Positions 1-6,559 are shown, counted from the stretch's first letter. The stretch is DNA of 8,280 nt from Patescibacteria group bacterium (GCA_030837425.1 JAUPLJ010000024.1:1-8280), one strand, 5' to 3'. The notes: generated by a model from the sequence alone, not told the origin. Program-made: numbers and translations.

Positions 1-345
1 TAAATTAAGCTCTCCAAAATTTCTTGGTTTTGGTACAAGCCTTAATGCTATTCCTACTAGTCCTTTTTCAAAATAAGCATTACCTCTCATTCTGTATTCA
101 CCTAAATGTTCAAAAGAAAAATCTAATTCTTGTCTGATAATAAAATCATTAAACACTCTCTCGGAAACCATAGATCTTAAAAAGCCTACTGTGTCTTCTG
201 ATTTCATTGGTTCTTTGTGAACAAGAGTTATAAGATCACTATTAATACGGATAGATGGAGGAGCCCCCACAATAAGATGAAGATCACTTCCTTGTTCTTT
301 AACTAGAGTTAAAATTAATTCATTTAATTCGCTTTTATAATCCAT
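1..345 (-). CDS. pilT: PilT-family type IV pilus retraction ATPase, N-terminal part only (cut by window edge)
   Basis: Reading leftwards from an ATG at 345-343, an open frame of 115 codons runs without a stop to the edge of the window. It opens MDYKSELNELILTLVKEQGS and continues with the family hallmark SDLHL.VGAPPSIRI (about residues 20-33), then a DFSFE...YRMRGNAYFEKG segment (residues 75-94) and an ALRLVPK strand (100-106). This is the PAS-like N-terminal domain of PilT, the hexameric cytoplasmic ATPase that depolymerises the type IV pilus. The Walker motifs lie beyond the left edge. The gene follows pilB by 92 bases on the same strand and has its own likely promoter. No Shine-Dalgarno sequence precedes the ATG. 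A PilU-like paralogue is possible, since the discriminating C-terminal part is missing. Confidence 0.88.
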   Translation of the reverse strand, partial: MDYKSELNELILTLVKEQGSDLHLIVGAPPSIRINSDLITLVHKEPMKSEDTVGFLRSMVSERVFNDFIIRQELDFSFEHLGEYRMRGNAYFEKGLVGIALRLVPKPRNFGELNL

Positions 346-389
346 AGATTTATATTTAATAAATAAAGAAAAACAGCACTGATGTTTAG

Positions 390-398
390 ATTATATCA
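390..398 (-). promoter_or_regulatory. Extended -10 promoter element ahead of pilT
   Basis: On the minus strand the pilB-pilT gap contains TGATATAAT, a full TGn-TATAAT extended -10 motif. No good -35 hexamer is seen 16-18 bases upstream, which is normal for extended -10 promoters. Initiation about 7 bases downstream would leave a leader of roughly 38 bases before the pilT ATG at 345. The same nine bases occur ahead of pilM. In such AT-rich DNA a bare TATAAT means little; the TG extension and the repeated use raise the odds. Confidence 0.5.
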
Positions 399-437
399 CT
401 AATTTTTAAATAAAAAGTAAAAAGTTATACACAAAAA

Positions 438-2228
438 CTACAAACTATCAACTTCTGTAAATGGGACAATTCCTTTGAGTGATTTAATGATGGCGTCCTC
501 TCTCATACTTATCATCCCCTTCTTTCTGGCTGCTTGCCATATATCGTCTTCTGGTTTTTTTGCAAGAATCAAGTTTTGTATTTCTTGATCTATTTCTAAA
601 ATTTCCACAACAGGAATTCTTCCTTTAAGACCAGATGGGTTAGAAGATGTAGGGACCGCGTTTGAAGGATTTTTATCAAGAGGAATATCTTTTTTATATT
701 TATCATCAAGAGTTTTAAATGATTCGTTGATAATCGCTCGGACACCAGGCTCGTCTATTTCGTGGCCACAATTTATATCTATTTTTCTGACAAGTCTTTG
801 AGCCATAGCAAGAATTAAAGTTGGAGCAATAAGAAACGGATCTACACCCATGTCTAGAAGACGAGTGATGACACCAATAGAGTTGTTGGTGTGAATTGTA
901 GAAAATACCAAGTGGCCAGTAAGAGCAGCTTGAATAGCAAGTTGGGCAGTTTCCGCATCACGAATTTCTCCGACCATGATTACGTCTGGGTCCTGACGAA
1001 GAATTGAGCGAAGCCCTGTGGCGAATGTATATCCAATTTCTGGAAAGATTTGAGATTGATTCATACTTGGAATATTGTACTCCACTGGATCTTCAAGGGA
1101 TACCACATTCTTTTTTTCTCTATCGACTTCATTGAGCATGGAATATAGAGTTGTGGTTTTTCCTGACCCTGTTGGTCCAGAAATAAGAACTATACCATAA
1201 GGCTTTTCTAGTGCCATTTTAATTTGTGCGAGATGAACTTTAGACATACCTATATCTTCGAGTTTTTTTACTCCTCTATAGCTATCCAAAATACGAATCA
1301 CCACCTTCTCTCCATAATAAGTTGGAAAAGTAGAAACACGAAAGTCGATTTTATGGCCTTGATATCTTACAGAGAATCTTCCGTCTTGAGGTTTTCTTTT
1401 TTCATCAAGCTTCATTCCACTAAGAATTTTTATTCTAGCAACGACGGCTGGAGCTCTAGAGTTTGGAATATTAAATTGTGTTATCAAGATCCCATCTATA
1501 CGATAACGAATTCTTACATGATCCCCCATATTTTCAACATGAATGTCAGATGCAAGATTGACTATCGCGCTCTTGATTGCGATATTAACCATTTTTGTCA
1601 TTGGCATTGAATCCATAAGAGCTTCTGGAATACTTTCATCTTCATCTGTAATATCTTGTAATTCATCTTTTATTTCTTCACCTTCTGCTCTCTTGTGTGT
1701 ATATTGAGGAATTGCACTTTCTCCATTTACAGAATATCCTTCGAATCTTCTTTTAAATTCACCTAAAGAAATTAGATAAATCTTATAAGACACTCCGGCG
1801 GAAGTTAAAACGAATTGTATTGCGTCTAGCACATTTTTTCTTTCTGGGTCAACTATGCCAATCAAAACTTCATCGCTTATATCTTTATTTTTTATAAAAT
1901 CATTTTTGTCTGATTCAACAGAGGAGATTGTTTTTTTATCTTTTTCTTCTGATAAAGATCTAGAGCTAAGTGGGACAGCAAGATATCTCTCGGATTTATC
2001 TTTGTCGATCAAGTTGTATAAGCCATTGTCTGCTAAATCCCTATCTCCATTAAATACTGGTATACCGTATATAGCATTACGAGCTGTGAGTATCGCCACC
2101 TCTGGGACATCATGCTCAGACAATATTTCATCAATGGGAACAGCTGAAGTCTTTGCTTCTTCTTCAATAGCTTTAGATTCTAAACTAGATAATATATTTT
2201 GAGACACTAAAAGATTTAATAAAATCAT
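438..2228 (-). CDS. pilB: PilB/GspE-family type IV pilus extension ATPase
   Basis: This 596-residue cytoplasmic ATPase would drive pilin polymerisation. The N-terminal third resembles the MshEN/GspE N-terminal region (about residues 1-160), ending in a DPERKNVLDAIQFVL...VSYKIYLIS segment and containing a low-complexity, K/E/S-rich insert. The catalytic core follows. RKPQDGRF and DFRVSTFPTYYGEKVVIRIL precede Walker A GPTGSGKTTT (351-360, K357). The Asp box is SLEDPVEY (377-384), Walker B is VIMVGEIRD (416-424, E421 catalytic), and the His box is TGHLVFSTIHTN (437-448). The C-terminal KGRIP.VEIL segment is typical of PilB. The zinc-binding four-cysteine motif of many PilB/GspE proteins is missing: only one Cys (C487) remains after QRLVRK. 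The start at 2228 gives the expected N-terminus, and the gene lies 42 bases after the pilP-like gene. It could be called GspE, but the pilMNO context favours PilB. Confidence 0.93.
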   Translation of the reverse strand: MILLNLLVSQNILSSLESKAIEEEAKTSAVPIDEILSEHDVPEVAILTARNAIYGIPVFNGDRDLADNGLYNLIDKDKSERYLAVPLSSRSLSEEKDKKTISSVESDKNDFIKNKDISDEVLIGIVDPERKNVLDAIQFVLTSAGVSYKIYLISLGEFKRRFEGYSVNGESAIPQYTHKRAEGEEIKDELQDITDEDESIPEALMDSMPMTKMVNIAIKSAIVNLASDIHVENMGDHVRIRYRIDGILITQFNIPNSRAPAVVARIKILSGMKLDEKRKPQDGRFSVRYQGHKIDFRVSTFPTYYGEKVVIRILDSYRGVKKLEDIGMSKVHLAQIKMALEKPYGIVLISGPTGSGKTTTLYSMLNEVDREKKNVVSLEDPVEYNIPSMNQSQIFPEIGYTFATGLRSILRQDPDVIMVGEIRDAETAQLAIQAALTGHLVFSTIHTNNSIGVITRLLDMGVDPFLIAPTLILAMAQRLVRKIDINCGHEIDEPGVRAIINESFKTLDDKYKKDIPLDKNPSNAVPTSSNPSGLKGRIPVVEILEIDQEIQNLILAKKPEDDIWQAARKKGMISMREDAIIKSLKGIVPFTEVDSL

Positions 2229-2270
2229 AATTGATTATATTATACAATAGAATTTTTATAATTTTTATTT

Positions 2271-2582
2271 TTAAGGAAGAAATGGATTTGCGCGACCAAC
2301 ATCTTGACTTGGATTAACGATTTCATATGCGGAATGATTTAATCTTAAAGATTGATCATTTATATTTGTAGTGAAAGAAAGATTTTCTTTATTAAGAATA
2401 TCTATATCTTTACCGAGCCTTGTGTTGGCCATGTATGCATTAGTAGAAGAATTGAGTGCGTCTGTGCCGCCAGTAAAAAAACCTTGGTAAACAAAGTATC
2501 CAATTACGCCAAACAATACCAAAAGTACTGGAAGCATTAATTTAAATAAACCTGTTTTATTTTCTGTGTTGTTGTTATCCAT
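2271..2582 (-). CDS. Small single-span PilP-like pilus assembly protein
   Basis: This 103-residue protein starts with a short hydrophilic N-terminus (1-12), followed by one membrane span (about 13-32, LMLPVLLVLFGVIGYFVYQG). The remaining, extracytoplasmic tail of about 70 residues ends YEIVNPSQDVGRANPFLP. The terminal GR.NPF.P recalls the GRRDPF.P signature in PilP, where it follows the flexible segment that binds PilN/PilO and precedes the beta domain that contacts the secretin. Here the protein stops at that motif. It sits between pilO (4-base gap) and pilB, the pilP position in pilMNOP operons. The span and the tail motif are visible in the sequence. The PilP equivalence is an inference from position and one short motif, so no symbol is given. 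The ATG lacks a Shine-Dalgarno sequence. Confidence 0.72.
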   Translation of the reverse strand: MDNNNTENKTGLFKLMLPVLLVLFGVIGYFVYQGFFTGGTDALNSSTNAYMANTRLGKDIDILNKENLSFTTNINDQSLRLNHSAYEIVNPSQDVGRANPFLP

Positions 2583-2586
2583 AAAT

Positions 2587-3195
2587 TTATTTTTGCTTTA
2601 AATAATAAGTTTCTACTGATATAGAATAACTTAAGATACTATTAGCTTTGGTATCCTGAGCTGAGGAGAAATTTAATTTTGTTACATTAAAAATCCTATC
2701 AGAATTTTCTAGATTTTTTAAGAAAAACTTTATACTGTCATAAGTACCTTTAACATTAAAAGTTACTGATATAGTGTTGTATTTTTTATTAGTATTTTGT
2801 GAGCTGCCAGCGGCTCCATCATCTGATAATTTTGGATCTGTCAAAAGCATATTGGATCCTGGGAGAGCGGCTATCTTAGTCAATTCATATATAATAATTA
2901 CTGGATCGAGAGCGGAGGGTAGAATTTTATTTAAAGTATCTACCGGCAATCTTTCTAAAGCGTTATTATAATCATTATTTATTTTTGCTAATTTAGTATT
3001 ATAAGTGTTGGCTATTAAAATAGCACTATCAGAATCTGTTTTACTTTTTAATAAAGAGGAAATATTTTTTTGTGGACTATAAAAAGTACCTTTACCAGAA
3101 TATTGAGGATAAATCAAAAAATAAATTATAAATCCAATTACTAATATCAGTAATAGATTTATGTATATTTTATTTTTTATTCTTTGATTTTGCAT
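2587..3195 (-). CDS. pilO: PilO-like inner-membrane pilus alignment protein
   Basis: This 202-residue bitopic membrane protein has a short basic N-terminus (QNQRIKNK) and a membrane span at about residues 11-29. An extracytoplasmic domain follows, beginning with a region of likely coiled coil (about 40-85). The PilO core starts at RLPVDTLNKILPSALDPVIIIYELTKIA, where the LP...p.li.el..iA pattern is characteristic. The closing half, ISVTFNVKGTYDSIKFFLKNLENSDRIFNVTKLNFS, matches the ferredoxin-like fold strand-helix-strand of PilO, in which a v.G.Y..i..FL..lE...Ri segment recurs. PilO pairs with PilN to form the platform linking PilM to the pilus machinery. It lies 21 bases after the pilN-like gene and 4 bases before the pilP-like gene. 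Sequence divergence is high, but family and position agree. Confidence 0.82.
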   Translation of the reverse strand: MQNQRIKNKIYINLLLILVIGFIIYFLIYPQYSGKGTFYSPQKNISSLLKSKTDSDSAILIANTYNTKLAKINNDYNNALERLPVDTLNKILPSALDPVIIIYELTKIAALPGSNMLLTDPKLSDDGAAGSSQNTNKKYNTISVTFNVKGTYDSIKFFLKNLENSDRIFNVTKLNFSSAQDTKANSILSYSISVETYYLKQK

Positions 3196-3216
3196 AAATA
3201 TAATTATATTATCATT

Positions 3217-4020
3217 TTAATTAGCTGTCTTTCCAGAAGAAGTAGCTGAGCTACTGCTAGAAACTTCAGGGAAGATATTTGCTGGAGACTCACTTTTAAA
3301 AAGCATTCCAGATGAATTTTTTTGTGAAGGGCCACCTCCATTATCTGCCTTTAAAAAAGTTAAATAAGAATTAGTGGAGACATCAATATTAAAAGATACT
3401 GAGAACTTAACTTGGCCATTAGAAGAGTCAAGAGTTAAAGATAAAAACTTAAAATTAGAGAAAAAACTACTAAATGGCCCAGATCTAAAATTTGTAATTT
3501 GTCTTGAGAGAGCTAAATAGTCTTGTGCTATCCCATTAATAGATACATTCATTACTGTACTTTTATCACCACTTTTTATATCTATATTACTAAAATAAAC
3601 ATAGCTATTTCTACTTGATTCAACAACGGACTCAAGAAGAGGAAAAAGCATTCCTGAAATATATACTCTGCTGTCATTTACACTATTTAAAAGCTTTAGC
3701 TTTTTTGAAAGCTCTCTCATACCTGGAAGATTTTTTTCAAAAGCCACCACATTAGGATTGCTATCTATATCCGCTAAAGCAGTTTTCCCGGCTTCTACTT
3801 TTGAATTTAAATAGCTTGTATAAAAATAAGAAGCTATGCCTAACAATACCGTAAGGATTAAAGCAAAAATTAAAAATACCCTGATCATGTCCCTCTTTGT
3901 TGATTTACCATCATCTACTTCTGGTGTGGCAAATTCATTATGAATTCCGCTAGACATAGTAAAACCTGAGCCTGCTGAGCCCATTGGTATATTTGTATTG
4001 TTTTGACTTACATTAAGCAT
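3217..4020 (-). CDS. pilN: PilN-like inner-membrane pilus assembly protein
   Basis: This 267-residue protein has a cytoplasmic N-terminus of about 45 residues, one membrane span (about 46-68, within MIRVFLIFALILTVLLGIAS), a short coiled-coil-prone segment (70-110) and an extracytoplasmic domain (about 115-225). That domain includes the MNVSINGIAQDYLALSRQI pattern (v.l.G.a.dY..la.qi) seen in PilN-type domains. The C-terminus (225-267) is low-complexity and Ser-rich. The canonical PilN N-terminal INLLP motif, which docks into PilM, is not visible. The N-terminus reads MLNVSQNNTNIPMGSAG, and NIP could be a remnant, but that is a guess. The gene starts 4 bases after pilM and precedes pilO. The call relies on topology, the domain pattern and operon position more than on strong residue identity. 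Confidence 0.72.
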   Translation of the reverse strand: MLNVSQNNTNIPMGSAGSGFTMSSGIHNEFATPEVDDGKSTKRDMIRVFLIFALILTVLLGIASYFYTSYLNSKVEAGKTALADIDSNPNVVAFEKNLPGMRELSKKLKLLNSVNDSRVYISGMLFPLLESVVESSRNSYVYFSNIDIKSGDKSTVMNVSINGIAQDYLALSRQITNFRSGPFSSFFSNFKFLSLTLDSSNGQVKFSVSFNIDVSTNSYLTFLKADNGGGPSQKNSSGMLFKSESPANIFPEVSSSSSATSSGKTAN

Positions 4021-4024
4021 AATT

Positions 4025-5101
4025 TTAATTAGAAAGATTTTTCATTGCTAACCCAGAAGCTATTCCATATTTACCATCTTCATCTTTTAGTGCTTCTTTT
4101 AAATTATTAGGTAACACAAAATCAGAAAAAGAATCGATTAAAATAACTTCTCTTTCCAAAAACTCAGAAAGCAACTTTTTTAAACCTTTTTGTAAACCTC
4201 CTCCCCCGCTCAAAACCACTTTTTCTATATTTATATTATACTTTCTTTCGTGCTGAAGTAAAAGATGTTTTACATCATCAAACAGTGGATAACTCGCCAG
4301 TGCCATTATTTCCGCTAAGTGGGGAGATGAAGAGTCCCCCATATATCCAAATATTCTTTTTGCTTCTTCTGCTACATCAATACCTACACCTAAAATTTTT
4401 GAAATCTGAGATGTGTTGTCGAAAGATCCTTTTTGTATAATATTAGAAGCTTTAACTATCCTCTCGTGTATCAATGTCGCGAAAGAAATCCTTCCACCAA
4501 TATCTAAATGTAGTATTGGTATATCTTCTTTTATTTGCCTTAGCACTGTCCTTGCTCCAGATAAACTTTCAATTTCAAAAGTAAAATCTTTATACCCTAA
4601 TTTTTCAGATAATCTAGAATATTTTTCAAATATTTCATTTTTAACAGCAACAATCGCCACTATATCTTGTTGGCTAGAATCTTTTCCGTCTGTCTGAGTC
4701 CTCCAATAATTTAATTTTACTTCTGAAAGTTTTACAGGGAGATATTTTCTTATTTCAATAGGAACAAGCGTCGCGAGATCTTTATCAGAAACTTTTGGTA
4801 TTACAATAGAAGAAAAGAAGCAATCTTGCATTGAAATAGAAAAGGTTATATTTGTGGCAGTGATTTTACTTGCTAAAAATAAATCTCTTATTGCTGTTAT
4901 CAGTTTTTCTTCGCCAATGTTTGTAATAGATCCAGGAGGAAGTGAATCGTAAGCTGCCATTTCGAGTTCGCCATAAGTTTCAAGATGAAGTTGATCTTCA
5001 GACCTTCTTAATTGAAGAACTTTTATTGAGTATGTACCTATATCTAGACCAGCAGAAACTTTGTCCACTTTCTCTTCTGTTTTAAATCCAAAATTAAACA
5101 T
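4025..5101 (-). CDS. pilM: PilM, actin-like cytoplasmic ATPase of the pilus assembly complex
   Basis: This 358-residue protein has an actin/FtsA-like fold. The phosphate-1 motif is GLDIGTYSIKVLQL (18-31). The phosphate-2-like motif is LHLDIGGRIS, with DIGG at 200-203. The adenosine motif is VVLSGGGGLQKGL, with SGGGG at 298-302. The closing EALKDEDGKYGIASGLAMKNL matches the usual PilM end, where the Y/F..A.GLA motif is typical. PilM binds the cytoplasmic tail of PilN and connects the membrane complex to the PilB/PilT motors. Length is normal for the family (about 350). It is the first gene of the pilMNO-P-B-T series, preceded by an extended -10 promoter and followed after 4 bases by the pilN-like gene. 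The ATG at 5101 is the only plausible start for the family N-terminus, and no Shine-Dalgarno sequence precedes it. Confidence 0.93.
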   Translation of the reverse strand: MFNFGFKTEEKVDKVSAGLDIGTYSIKVLQLRRSEDQLHLETYGELEMAAYDSLPPGSITNIGEEKLITAIRDLFLASKITATNITFSISMQDCFFSSIVIPKVSDKDLATLVPIEIRKYLPVKLSEVKLNYWRTQTDGKDSSQQDIVAIVAVKNEIFEKYSRLSEKLGYKDFTFEIESLSGARTVLRQIKEDIPILHLDIGGRISFATLIHERIVKASNIIQKGSFDNTSQISKILGVGIDVAEEAKRIFGYMGDSSSPHLAEIMALASYPLFDDVKHLLLQHERKYNINIEKVVLSGGGGLQKGLKKLLSEFLEREVILIDSFSDFVLPNNLKEALKDEDGKYGIASGLAMKNLSN

Positions 5102-5122
5102 ATTAAAAGGTATTATGGTTAA

Positions 5123-5131
5123 ATTATATCA
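5123..5131 (-). promoter_or_regulatory. Extended -10 promoter element ahead of the pil operon
   Basis: The minus strand reads TGATATAAT, an extended -10 (TGn-TATAAT), about 21 bases upstream of the pilM ATG. Initiation near 5116 would give a leader of about 15 bases. No convincing -35 hexamer is found at 16-18 bases spacing. The element is identical to the one ahead of pilT. The 99-base gap to the upstream lysine-rich gene shows no clear terminator hairpin, so readthrough from that gene remains possible. Confidence 0.5.
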
Positions 5132-5200
5132 TGTTTTTTAAAATTTAATTTTATTATTAAACATATTGAACAATGTGAAAATCTTACCAAACAAATCTTT

Positions 5201-5686
5201 CTAAGCAACTCTCTTCTTGTTTTCTTTTGGATTTTGATTTTTATCTTTTTTGGGAATAAATTTGTTTTGTAATGATCTAGATTTTAATCTCTCTGCTACT
5301 TCTTTAATAGCTAACTCTGCTGCTATTTGATTTCGTTTTCTTTTTTTCTTTTCAAAAGCTATATCTATCTTTTCTTCTTCTTTTTTTACAAGACTTTGCT
5401 TTTTTATTTCCATATTTTTCTTTACCTCATTCATGGTTGGAAATCTTTTTGTGATTGTATTGTATTTATTAAATTCACCAATAGTGTTTTTTAATACTTC
5501 TGATTTTAATATTTTTTCTTGTACTTTAGATTTCGCTTTAGCCTTAGCCTTTTCATCAAAAACATCATGTATTCTATTTTCATAAATTTTTTCTTTAGCG
5601 CTTCCTTTTTTAGAAAATAAATACATTCCGACTTTCTCATTAAATTTCAGCTTAGCCGCTGATTTCTTTTTTTCTTCAAGTGACAT
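5201..5686 (-). CDS. Unrecognised lysine-rich basic protein upstream of the pil operon
   Basis: This 161-residue protein is not one I recognise. About a quarter of the residues are Lys, with many Glu, no Cys and no hydrophobic segment long enough to span a membrane, so a soluble cytoplasmic protein is expected. It looks mostly helical: KAKAKAKSKVQEKILKSEV (47-65) and a long K/E/R-rich run from about 88 to 143 are compatible with coiled coil. The tail, IPKKDKNQNPKENKKRVA, is basic and probably disordered. A less charged patch, NTIGEFNKYNTITKRFPTMNEV (67-88), is the best candidate for a conserved core. It lies on the same strand as pilM, 99 bases ahead of it, and is divergent from comF with a 39-base shared upstream region. 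Coding is supported by the uninterrupted frame and by fit between neighbours. Nucleic-acid binding would suit the charge but is unproven. Confidence 0.75.
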   Translation of the reverse strand: MSLEEKKKSAAKLKFNEKVGMYLFSKKGSAKEKIYENRIHDVFDEKAKAKAKSKVQEKILKSEVLKNTIGEFNKYNTITKRFPTMNEVKKNMEIKKQSLVKKEEEKIDIAFEKKKRKRNQIAAELAIKEVAERLKSRSLQNKFIPKKDKNQNPKENKKRVA

Positions 5687-5708
5687 AGTTTTTATTTATT
5701 ATTATAAT
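5680..5708 (+). promoter_or_regulatory. Sigma-70-type promoter for comF
   Basis: GTGACA (5680-5685, five of six matches to TTGACA) is followed after 17 bases by a perfect TATAAT (5703-5708). This predicts a start near 5715 and a leader of about 11 bases before the comF ATG at 5726. The -35 box overlaps the start codon of the divergent lysine-rich gene (5684-5686), so the two transcription units are packed back to back. A second overlapping TATAAT follows at 5708-5713. Confidence 0.6.
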
Positions 5709-5725
5709 ATAATGATACCAATATT

Positions 5726-6442
5726 ATGTATAAAATCAACTCTTTACAAAGAATCAATAAAGTATTTTTGGATATATTCTTTCCAGAGAGCTGTATTTGT
5801 TGCTCAAAATTTGGAGAGATAGTTTGTTATGACTGTAGAGAAGAAATAAAAAAAGAAAAAGCAGACAGTGAAAATATACGAAATATAAACTGGGTTCGTG
5901 CATATCTCTCCTACAAAAATGAGAAGCTTAAAAAAGTCTTATTTTCTATAAAATATCATTATTTAAGATCTGCCTCTAAATATTTAGCAAAGATAGTTTA
6001 TGAAGATTTTTATGATTTTCTTAAAGATAAACTTTCTTTTTATGTTGGCCAAGAATTAATTATAATTCCGATTCCGATTTCTAAAAAAAGATTAATAGAA
6101 AGAAGCTACAATCAGACAGAAATTTTAATAAAAGAAATAATTAGAGAAATAAAAGAAGAAGAAAATTTAGATTTAGAAAAAAATATTTATATAGATTTAT
6201 TAATAAAAAATAAACACACAATAAAATTTGCAGAGACTCATTCGCCTACTGAAAGAGAAGCTCTAATAAAAGAGGCTTTCACTGTCAATCAAAAATATGA
6301 CAAAGATTTTCTAGAAAATAAAATAATAATTGTTTTTGATGATATCACTACCACTGGATCGACTTTTTATGAAGCCAGAAATACTTTAATTGCCTCTGGC
6401 GCAAAAAGAGAAAATATTTTTGGATATGCTGTGGCACATTAA
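5726..6442 (+). CDS. comF: ComF-family phosphoribosyltransferase-like protein (competence/DNA uptake)
   Basis: This 238-residue cytoplasmic protein has the ComF/GntX layout. An N-terminal four-cysteine zinc finger (C23, C26, C34, C37) sits in FFPESCICC...CYDCRE. The FSIKYH segment (about 73-78) corresponds to the usual l..lKy...r..a. The family segment IIPIPISKKRLIERSYNQTEIL has the R..RsYNQ signature. HSPTEREALIKEAF matches the usual R..N...AF region. The PRPP-binding loop is VFDDITTTGST (203-213), with acidic pair D205-D206. ComF is needed for natural transformation in Bacillus and Haemophilus, probably in single-strand DNA handling in the cytoplasm; its substrate is not firmly known. It is transcribed away from the pil operon. 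The stop codon lies only 3 bases from the 3' end of the convergent tRNA-Ile gene. AUA codons are frequent. The ATG has no Shine-Dalgarno sequence. Confidence 0.9.
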   Translation: MYKINSLQRINKVFLDIFFPESCICCSKFGEIVCYDCREEIKKEKADSENIRNINWVRAYLSYKNEKLKKVLFSIKYHYLRSASKYLAKIVYEDFYDFLKDKLSFYVGQELIIIPIPISKKRLIERSYNQTEILIKEIIREIKEEENLDLEKNIYIDLLIKNKHTIKFAETHSPTEREALIKEAFTVNQKYDKDFLENKIIIVFDDITTTGSTFYEARNTLIASGAKRENIFGYAVAH

Positions 6443-6445
6443 TTG

Positions 6446-6519
6446 TGCTCCTACTTGGACTTGAACCAAGGACCCCACGGATATAAGCCGTGTGCTCTAA
6501 CCAACTGAGCTATAGGAGC
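6446..6519 (-). tRNA. tRNA-Ile with anticodon UAU (reads AUA)
   Basis: The minus strand folds as a complete 74-base tRNA. The acceptor stem GCTCCTA/TAGGAGC is perfect. The D arm is GCTC-AGTTGGTTA-GAGC, the anticodon stem CACGG/CCGTG with loop CTTATAT, and the T arm CTTGG-TTCAAGT-CCAAG. U33 precedes anticodon UAU, giving isoleucine for AUA. U12-A23, C29-G41, A37 and discriminator A73 agree with isoleucine identity as known in E. coli. Most bacteria instead read AUA with a CAU anticodon changed to lysidine-AU by TilS, so a UAU anticodon is unusual. CCA is not encoded in full: CA then A follows A73. No intron is present. The gene converges with comF, 3 bases after its stop. Confidence 0.93.
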
Positions 6520-6559
6520 TTATTCTTTTTCAGAATTTATATATAATAACAAATTTTTT

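Noticed and set aside
1224..1610. Plus-strand open frame opposite pilB (also 1855-2202)
   Set aside because: Both lie wholly inside the pilB gene on the other strand. Their translations have no recognisable domain and look like antisense noise, while pilB has every family motif.
2234..2244. Two overlapping TATAAT boxes just ahead of pilB, suggesting a near-leaderless promoter
   Set aside because: There is no TG extension and no -35-like hexamer at proper spacing. The 42-base gap is almost pure A/T, so such hexamers are expected by chance.
2352..2971. Plus-strand open frames at 2352-2540 and 2774-2971
   Set aside because: They are short, antisense to the pilP-like and pilO genes, and have no motif or promoter.
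4413..4697. Plus-strand open frame opposite pilM
   Set aside because: Antisense to the conserved middle of PilM, with no domain or start signals.
5102..5200. Possible terminator or small RNA between the lysine-rich gene and pilM
   Set aside because: No stem with G/C pairs followed by a T-run is visible; only the pilM -10 element stands out.
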